Made by a program: the position numbers and the translations under genes. A stretch of 12,337 bases of DNA from Saccoglossus kowalevskii. Taxonomy: Eukaryota; Hemichordata; Enteropneusta; Harrimaniidae. Numbering within the stretch: the first letter of the stretch is position 1; every line of letters starts with the position of its first letter. Below the pieces are notes generated by a model that saw only the letters and a program-made list of their open reading frames with translations, made no database searches and had not been told where the DNA came from. The stretch is from assembly GCF_000003605.2 (NCBI RefSeq), contig NW_003116451.1, positions 797,175 to 809,511 on the forward strand, written 5' to 3'. Shown piece by piece: positions 1 through 6,601 of the stretch.

Positions 1-1
1 C

Positions 2-463
2 CTCATTCCGAAGTTTTGTGAGGAATACGGGGAAACTTTGAAGTTAGTTGAGCAACAGAATAAGTTCTATATGTATCGTGCACCTAAATTGCCCCGTACT
101 AAGTTAATTTTAGAGATATCCAATGACAAGCTATATGTCTTGGTAAATGTTATGACCCTGTACGTGTCTCCGAGTCATTTAGCTTTTGCAAAGCGACCCG
201 TGATCGAGAATTTAACAGTTGAACGTGGTATAATTTCGTCTGTGTTGAATATCGAATGGGGTGATTTAAAATACAAATTGCATGGTGTAGAACGTGCAAT
301 TCCTTTGCCCAAAGCCGTTAAGATACCAAAGTGGAAAGATAGTAAGTGCATGGCTGTGGAAGAGGTAGGGAATTATTATAGATTATTGGTAGGTCTATCT
401 GAAGTATATACCGAGATTCCCAGGGATGTAATAATTATGATCTATGAAAAATCCCTAAATTGA
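2..463 (+). CDS. Unrecognised protein, C-terminal part (5' end off window)
   Basis: The frame is open from the left edge of the window and stops at 461-463, giving 153 residues. No ATG is needed to explain it, because the reading continues off the edge; the first ATG in frame codes for an internal Met. The product is soluble, mixed alpha/beta in appearance, with no signal peptide, membrane segment or Cys/His cluster. It is rich in Val/Ile/Lys and contains a KIPKWKDSK stretch in its second half. A poly(A) signal follows 40 bp after the stop, so this looks like a terminal exon or the end of an intronless gene. I do not recognise the family. It could be a host gene or the tail of a mobile element or virus-derived ORF, since it lies just upstream of a receptor whose first exons are missing. 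That it is coding is likely from its uninterrupted length in AT-rich DNA; its function is unknown. Confidence 0.6.
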   Translation, partial: LIPKFCEEYGETLKLVEQQNKFYMYRAPKLPRTKLILEISNDKLYVLVNVMTLYVSPSHLAFAKRPVIENLTVERGIISSVLNIEWGDLKYKLHGVERAIPLPKAVKIPKWKDSKCMAVEEVGNYYRLLVGLSEVYTEIPRDVIIMIYEKSLN

Positions 464-503
464 ATGTCACTTTTTTATGTTTTAACAACATAGGATTCAT
501 GTC

Positions 504-509
504 AATAAA
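504..509 (+). promoter_or_regulatory. Poly(A) signal AATAAA
   Basis: A canonical AATAAA lies 40 bp after the stop of the unrecognised ORF. A T/GT-rich stretch at about 595-620 could serve as the downstream element. It would end that transcript before the receptor exons begin, so the ORF and the receptor are probably separate transcription units. Confidence 0.55.
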
Positions 510-959
510 GAATTATGCTTTTTCATACCATATAACCCAGCAAAATTTCCATTTTTCATATGAACTCCCATCTCAAGAAATTCTAGTGACCGCATTTGTT
601 TTGTTTTTCATTTTTGGTAACCGGTAATGAAAGTAAGATCTAACCTTCTTAAATGAAAATTACTATATATAATATACAAATGTAATAATATATGATTATA
701 AATATCATATTTATATATTGTGCTATTTTTTATGAATTATTTATGATTGTTTTGAGATCTTGTGCTGAATGATATACAAGTCGTTTAATTGATCAATTCG
801 ATATTATATTATTAAACCCGTTTGTGCAATATTATATGCCATCCAAATCATGCAGCATGAAAGACATGTGGTAGTTGCAAATTATTAAAGCAATATCTTT
901 TCTCAATGTGTAGAGATTTATAATATTACAAATATTACCGTATCTTTTTCAAATTATAG
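510..959 (+). other. Noncoding AT-rich stretch, probably end of a receptor intron
   Basis: There is no open frame of useful length on either strand, and nothing resembling TM1 or TM2 of the downstream receptor. The stretch ends in a splice acceptor (AG at 958-959), so it is best read as the 3' part of an intron whose donor lies outside the window. Confidence 0.5.
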
Positions 960-3070
960 GTATCCGTTTGTGTCAGTATCTACACCCTGACTTCAATAGG
1001 TATCGATCGTTATTATGCTGTAGTTCATCCACTAAAACTTCGACCGTCCAAGTATAGAAACCGAATTGTTATATTAATAATATGGGTTATATCCGTTTTG
1101 AGTGGAATCGTACAACTGGTGATGGGAGGAACGAAACGTTATTTCTGGGACGGTCAATTCTTTTACACATGCAGCGAAGGATGGCCAACTGAGACGTCAT
1201 CAGTTGTTTACGAAACGTTCGTCATGTGTATGACATACTTCGTTCCACTACTGGTATTGAGTTTTACGTATATCAAAGTTGGTTGCAGACTCTGGGGTCG
1301 TCAACTACCAGGCAACGCCAACCAAGCACGTGATCGTTCTCACATGCGATCAACACGCAAAGTAAGATTTTGATAAACGATTTTTAAAATATTTTTTCTA
1401 ATATTGATATGCAAAATATCCACAAAACGTGCTCAAATTCTAGTAATGTAATGTGTACATTTCAATGGATAAATGATTACATTATTATCGTTACATTACA
1501 TTATTATCGACAGATTATAAAGCAAATCAAAATACTGCAAAACCAGATATTCTGTTGCATAATTGTACTATGTTATATGTTAGGACGATTGATACACGTG
1601 TGAATATGATACCTTAAACCTTCACACATCAATTGAATAAGACACTGCTAAGCGAAAAAGATTATTACCGAAGTATTGTATTAGTATCTATAATGGCGTT
1701 CATTTTGAATGCAGATTGGAAGACAGATATATTACATATGTACCTTTGCCTTGCCAAAATGAATTGGTGCTGACATGTGTCCAGTATTATACTGAGTAGA
1801 TGTACTTTTGAATTAATATAATTTCTATTCATTTCAATGTAGGTGATTAAAATGTTAGTCGTGGTACTACTAATGTTTGCCTTATGCTGGATACCGCTAC
1901 ATATATTCAATATCATTCAACGCGTACATCGTGATCTCAAGCAACACGAGATTATAAGAGCTGTTAATGCCATTCTGTTATGGATAGCCATGTCTAACAG
2001 CTTTGTCAATCCTATCATTTACAGCTTTATGAATGACAGTTTCAGGGTGAGTGTTTAAATAATCCAGTCACATCTAAACACCATTCTATATCATATACAT
2101 TATAATTCAAACTCGATGCGTGTTTCGTACTCTGAACAGACATGGATCTAGCAATGATGAAACGCGATATAACCAAAGCAGTACCACTATGTCTATTTAG
2201 GCTGTTTTGATGGTGAAATGAATAAACTTTTATTTGATATTGCCGCTATTCATGGCATGCAAAACTCACACACTTCTGGTGTAACACCGTAAATGTCAAA
2301 CATATCAAAGAAATAGTGTTTTGAACAAAAATGTTTGCATTATAAGCAAGAGTTCACCGTAGTCATTTTAGGTAACAATCTTTTCTCATCTTTCCATATT
2401 GTATATTGGTACTGTACATACCGAATATAACATATATGACATAAGTTGTGTAAGACTTGATGAAGGAATAGGTAAATGTGCATGCCAAAACATTACATAA
2501 TATTTTCTGTATGAACTAAATTAAATTAAATCAAGTTCCCAAAATAGTGAATTCCGTCTAGATAGCCGTCGAGTTTGTAAGTATAGGTCATTCCGTGCAT
2601 TAAACATGCTACATTCGACGTCGCACAGAATCAGAAGACCGTTTTGAATGGTACCGTTTATGAACTGAAAGTGAATATAAAAAAAAACTAGAACGTCTAG
2701 TTTCAATCTAATTTTTGCCTAAGTTGTATTTTAGAGAAAAGTTGTATTTTATATAGGATGTATAAATATAAACACACCTGTATTTTTGTTTCTATTTCAG
2801 AAAGAACTCTATTTTCTCTTGTGTTTTTGCTGTCGATGGCGAGGTAGAAAACGCAATATAAGTTCGTCGCGTGCGAGGAAGTTTAGGCTACAGCAGAGAT
2901 CGCAAAGAAATGCATATTCCACAGTGACTGTATCATCGAAACTGACACAATCCGGCCCTATATCAAAGAGAGAACGTGCTAGTATAACCACCGGTGAACA
3001 AAATGAAAGAGAAAATATAGAAGATTGGCTAGTGATGAAAACTAACAACCTAATTATAACTACAAACTAG
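960..3070 (+). CDS. Peptide-type class A GPCR (leucokinin/tachykinin/NPY-like), three 3' exons
   Basis: Exons 960-1361, 1843-2046 and 2801-3070 join in phase 0 with GT...AG introns (donors GTAAGA and GTGAGT, acceptors TAG and CAG) and give 291 residues ending at TAG 3068-3070. The product is a plasma-membrane receptor for a neuropeptide. It shows the TM3 end with DRY (1005-1013) followed by YAVVHPL; TM4; extracellular loop 2 with the conserved Cys (1170-1172); TM5; a third loop reading LWGRQLPGNANQARD; TM6 with CWIP (1885-1896); TM7 with NPIIY (2008-2022); and a tail with CFCC, a likely palmitoylation site after helix 8. The PLKLRPSK loop and the LWG...PGNA...RD...RKVIKML block resemble leucokinin-type receptors; tachykinin, NPY and GPR83-like receptors are the alternatives. 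TM1, TM2, the TM3 Cys and the N-terminus are absent, so the first exon(s) must lie upstream of the window or be lost. Receptor class is certain; the ligand is not. Confidence 0.88.
1362..1842 (+). other. Receptor intron (481 bp)
   Basis: It runs from GTAAGA to TAG and separates the end of intracellular loop 3 (…RK) from TM6 (VIKML…). Phase is 0. It holds a short tandem duplication at 1476-1509 and nothing coding. Confidence 0.8.
1476..1509 (+). repeat. 15-bp direct repeat, 19-bp period
   Basis: The sequence ATTACATTATTATCG occurs exactly at 1476-1490 and again at 1495-1509, inside the first visible receptor intron. It is a small tandem duplication with no evident function. Confidence 0.6.
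2047..2800 (+). other. Receptor intron (754 bp)
   Basis: It runs from GTGAGT to TTTCAG, phase 0, splitting helix 8 (NDSFR) from the palmitoylated tail (KELYFLLCFCC). A patch at about 2540-2660 is less AT-rich than its surroundings and contains a donor-like GTAAGTATAG near 2578. I see no convincing exon there. Confidence 0.8.
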
Positions 3071-3744
3071 GCTACGCAAATATTACAGTTATTGTTTCAT
3101 TCGGAAGGAGATTATCTTTAAAAATTTAAAGTGTTTTAAGCAGTTGCTACATGTTACTCAAATGGTGTTACATTGCACCATTATGACATGGTGAACAACA
3201 GTATGGGACGGTGAACATCCTGATACATCGCGTTCTCATCGGTCGGTTATGGTGTAGATTCCAGTTATCAAAATATGCTTTCATATGTCGATATACGAGT
3301 ACAACAGAAACACAACTGAGAGCGAATCAACTATATTTTCCCACTTTTGTACGGATCGTTTTTAAAAATGAACCATAATATTCTTTCACTTCAAGAAATT
3401 CAAGTCAATTTCAACTAGATAATTTTGTGTTTTTATATGTTAATGCTCGTGACTTGGAAGCATTTGAAACATTTAATTTGTTTCTTCTCAAACGTGTCAA
3501 TTATGCATGTATGTATCCCAGTGGCCTGTATTACATATTTACTGCGTAATTGTGTGTCATAAATTGCTGTAAAACAAGATGATTGTCAAAGGAGTTCTAT
3601 TCATTCATAGTCGAAGTAAATTATTCTATCAGATTTCTATCATGACTTTCTAATGCATAATTTTGGTGAAAGTTGTATGGAAAATATTTATTTCAGGTTT
3701 TAAATAGAAATTATCCATTTTTTACTATTTTGCATTTCCTAGCA
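3071..3744 (+). other. 3' flank/UTR of the receptor gene, no gene seen
   Basis: The stretch is AT-rich with no useful ORF. No canonical AATAAA is present before the promoter at 3745; the first one downstream of the stop is at 4074-4079. The receptor's 3' end is therefore not fixed: it may use a variant signal here, or read through to 4074. Confidence 0.4.
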
Positions 3745-3776
3745 TATATAAAAGAATAATTTAGCAATAATTCTCA
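3745..3776 (+). promoter_or_regulatory. Candidate core promoter (TATA + TCAG initiator)
   Basis: TATATAAAAG lies at 3745-3754 and the A of a TCAG initiator-like site is at 3776, 31 bp from the start of the TATA, which is the expected spacing. The next 75 bp contain no ATG; the first ATG, at 3851, has A at position -3. This is a coherent start of a transcription unit read on the plus strand. In AT-rich DNA a chance TATA is possible, and no confirmed downstream gene supports it. Confidence 0.4.
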
Positions 3777-3850
3777 GGTAGTGTTCAGCATTGATCATAT
3801 TGTGTAAGCCAGTCGTCAGCTTAGTGTTTTAGTGTCGTACAATTTCAATT

Positions 3851-3913
3851 ATGATACAAGCAACCAATACAATGTGGAAATTGTTCGCTGGAATTAATAC
3901 ACTACTTCGGTTA
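3851..3913 (+). CDS. Possible first coding exon of an unidentified gene
   Basis: Starting at the first ATG after the candidate promoter, the frame gives about 20 residues (beginning MIQATNTMWKLFAGINTLLR), then reaches two possible donors: GTTAGT at 3910 (phase 2) and GTATAC at 3914 (phase 0). With the weaker phase-0 donor it would join in frame to a sequence beginning at 5044, just after a TTACAG acceptor. That sequence is open to 5259, and the join would create a hydrophobic segment around the junction. With the stronger donor that join stops quickly. Which downstream exon is used, if any, cannot be decided from sequence alone. Treat this as a hypothesis. Confidence 0.2.
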
Positions 3914-4737
3914 GTATACACAAATATTTCCCTATCTGGTGTCTAGAATAACTAATTCGAAAATATTGTTGTGGCAATTGATCAAATGCTCGATAAAAAT
4001 AACTGATGCTATACATTGATGTCTACATACAAACATAACATCCACTTCGTACACAAAAGTGTAGTTTCAGAGAAATAAAAGTCTTATAATAAACCATGTG
4101 AAAAATTCATGTGCTAGAGGAGAGATCTTTTGATGATCATAATATTGTAATAGTGGAATGAGATATACATCAGTTATGATTTATTAGAGCGACTGATTAT
4201 GCAAAACTGACTCATTCAAACCAAATTACTACTGGGACTACATCATAATCGTTAGTTAGCAGTATGTTATTGGTGGAATTAGAAATAAATTAGTTATAAT
4301 ATTATATAACATCTGTGTTTTTATCGAAACTTTAGTGCTTTTGGAAATATGTATATGTTGTTGAAAATTAAGCACATCGTAAACAATTACACATTTTTCA
4401 AAATAAGACTGATTTTTTACGGGGACATACATGTGTCATTAAAGCGTTTAATGATTTATGGAATAATGCAACCAATGTAATGCTAGCAGTACTAACAAAC
4501 TGGAGTGGAAAAATAAAACTATACTTTGGAACTCGACCTGGGAACACTGTCAGTGGTATATGTCTTGAAATTACATTATTCAGAGAATACGTTTGTGTTT
4601 TGATATCGCGACTTTATAAAATTGAAATATTGTGTCTGTTGTCATTACGTCATTAACATCCAAACCCCCAGGTTGTAGATAAAATGTTTGTATACTCTTA
4701 TATGGCCTTATTTATCTACAAGTACAACTGGAAATCG

Positions 4738-4805
4738 TGGTGAAGTACCTCGTTGCCTAATGGGGTTTGATACATTTTCTGAACGGTGGCAGTGATTCGA
4801 ATCAC
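4738..4805 (+). repeat. tRNA-like SINE-head candidate (A box / B box)
   Basis: TGGTGAAGTAC at 4738-4748 resembles a pol III A box. GATTCGAATCA at 4794-4804 matches 9 of 11 bases of the B-box consensus GGTTCGAATCC and lies in a perfect 14-bp palindrome (4792-4805), like a T arm. Spacing suits a tRNA-derived promoter, but no acceptor stem or anticodon arm folds convincingly. It may be the head of an old SINE or chance. Confidence 0.25.
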
Positions 4806-4843
4806 ATCAGAACATTCGCACATGTAATTTAAACATTACTAAC

Positions 4844-5033
4844 AATGCTTTAACCTAAAACACCCGATTATACACGTTTCATAAGTGATTATGTATACGA
4901 CAAATACACAAGTTTATAAGAGTAACTAAAACACTTTTCTCGAAAAACTGTTTCATTTTGAAACACTTCAGAAAACAAACACACATGCAATGTTTCAACC
5001 TAAAACACCCGATTATACATGATTTATAAAGTG
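4844..5033 (+). repeat. Dispersed direct repeat, two copies of about 44 bp
   Basis: Copies at 4844-4887 and 4989-5033 share a perfect 23-bp core (4852-4874 and 4997-5019, beginning AACCTAAAACACCCG), 145 bp apart, with similar flanks (AATG…, …TTTATAA/CATAAGTG). The second copy sits directly upstream of the acceptor-like TTACAG at 5038-5043. It could be a local duplication or part of an older dispersed element. Confidence 0.6.
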
Positions 5034-5670
5034 CTTGTTACAGGGAACTTTTGTATTAGCCGCAATGCTTATTATCGAATTGAAAATGCCCACTCACGTC
5101 ACCATCATCAGTAGACATACTGTGCACGTAGCGATAAACCTTTTGATTTTAGTATTTTCAATTATAAACAGTTTTTATATTCATGTATTTTGTGCGTGTG
5201 GTTACCATGTACTTGGCATATATTCATTAACAGATACAATATATGCACAAACTAGATAGCGACCTTATCAATAGTTTCAATTTCTTAGTCTTCATTTTTG
5301 TATTTTTCTATTGGCGTAAACTCAATGTTGAATGTGGTTATTAACAAACACCTGTGTGGATTTGCGATCTCATCTAAAACCCTAAGATTACATAACTATA
5401 TCATTATTTAGGAAGAACAATACAATATGAAAATTATTGAACTTATAATTTAGGTTCACCCCGAACAAAACGAACATACACACTGATGTGCATATCATAA
5501 AATCTATGTTATCTTACAATTTTTGAATATTAAATGTACACTATTATTCTGTATATATGCATTCTCAATAAACAGTTATACTCTCCAGTTGCGTTCCCAA
5601 TACATTCATACATGTACATATAAGAGAGGTCATGATATCTAACTTGAATTTCATGTGCATAGACGGTTAC

Positions 5671-5676
5671 TTTATT
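5671..5676 (-). promoter_or_regulatory. Candidate poly(A) signal of the lectin gene
   Basis: AATAAA reads on the minus strand about 390 bp after the lectin stop codon. A variant ATTAAA is nearer, at 5779-5784. Either could end the lectin transcript. Confidence 0.35.
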
Positions 5677-5710
5677 TAACCAATAATACAGTATTTTGAG
5701 TGATTTTATA

Positions 5711-5726
5711 CATTCATTCATTCATT
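5711..5726 (+). repeat. (CATT)4 microsatellite
   Basis: There are four perfect CATT units, in the 3' flank of the lectin gene. This is a short simple repeat. Confidence 0.7.
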
Positions 5727-6062
5727 TCACTCTATAATTAAGCGTAAATCAGTCTTACATTATATCGAGTAGATACATTTTAATATATACTTGTGAAGTG
5801 CACAAAATTACATCACTGCCAAACTAGAATAAAGTGCAAATTTGCTACTAGTACATGATAAACCCCATATAATGAAGTGCGTAAATCAACACGCTACATT
5901 GTACTTTATACGTATTGTAATATAATTCGACTAATACACTATATGAGTTACTTGGGTTTAAAACTGAAAATATTGCTGGCAGACTATTTCAATTCTTGTG
6001 TCATTGGAATTCATACCCTCTTCCGATATGACATATGCTTTCTTAAAAATATAATTTTCATT

Positions 6063-6601
6063 CTATCGTATTTTCATTATACTTTCAATTATTCTCGGAT
6101 TTGACCAATCATACCAGCTTATTCCGAAAGCATCTGCATACTCTCTGTTTAAATCAGCATATTGACACTGGTTGTACCACCAGCCACTATGCTGATTGAG
6201 GGCGCAGTTTTCATTATTCGCGGTATTGTCCCTATCTTTTGTGCTAAATCTCATATTCAGATGGTGAGATAAACTATCCGGCAAACCACCGCTTATTTTC
6301 GAGCCCAACCGTAGCCTATAAAAATCATTTTCGTGACTAATTGAGAAATAATCATACACTGCGAAATCCGTTACCCCATTCACGTTTGTCAAATCAATGC
6401 GAAGTTCTTGATGGCGCCCTCTAGTGAGGCGATTCAATTTATCATTACCCAGCCAAAATTCGTCGTTGAGGTCTCCAAAACCTAATTTGTAATCTTTCCA
6501 GTCGCGGAAGAATTCTACAGATCCGTCTGTGCGACGCTGGAAAACAGTGTATCCACCACCATCAGTCTCCATATCACAGTTTACGTCAAATGACCCATGA
6601 C
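6063..6601 (-). CDS. Lectin exon 5: main part of the fibrinogen-related domain
   Basis: Encodes residues 280-457 after an ACAG acceptor (AG at 6602-6603). Hallmarks are CDMETDGGGYTVFQRR, a W/G-rich core (GFGDLNDEFWLGND), the Ca2+-site region FSTKDRDN (398-404), the NCA…WWYNQC disulfide loop (C411-C424) and the terminal EIMKIR-like ending (ESIMKIR). Four cysteines of the domain are present, counting C259 from exon 4 and C287. The DRDN site has Thr where ficolins commonly have Asp as the next residue, so Ca2+ binding is likely but not certain. Confidence 0.93.

Larger units (their letters stand above)
3914..6062. other. Mostly intergenic or intronic DNA between the receptor and the lectin gene
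   Basis: It is AT-rich with many stops in all frames. It contains AATAAA at 4074-4079 and 4512-4517 (plus strand), a tRNA-like block at 4738-4805, a 44-bp direct repeat at 4844-5033, an isolated open stretch at 5044-5259 without recognisable domains, and the 3' flank of the lectin gene on the minus strand (about 5670-6062). Confidence 0.5.

Noticed and set aside
2521-2706. Minus-strand open frame with an acceptor-like CTTTCAG in a receptor intron
   Set aside because: There is no recognisable domain, no matching donor, and it lies inside a normal intron.
2809-3048. Minus-strand open frame opposite the receptor's last exon
   Set aside because: It is a shadow of the receptor tail, which has clear splice sites and family features.
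4720-4796. Short open stretch after an AAG acceptor as exon 2 of the promoter-linked gene
   Set aside because: It would give only about 23 codons with no domain, the acceptor is poor, and the same bases look tRNA-like.
5530-5721. Minus-strand open frame downstream of the lectin stop
   Set aside because: It has low-information composition, no domain, and sits in the lectin's 3' flank.
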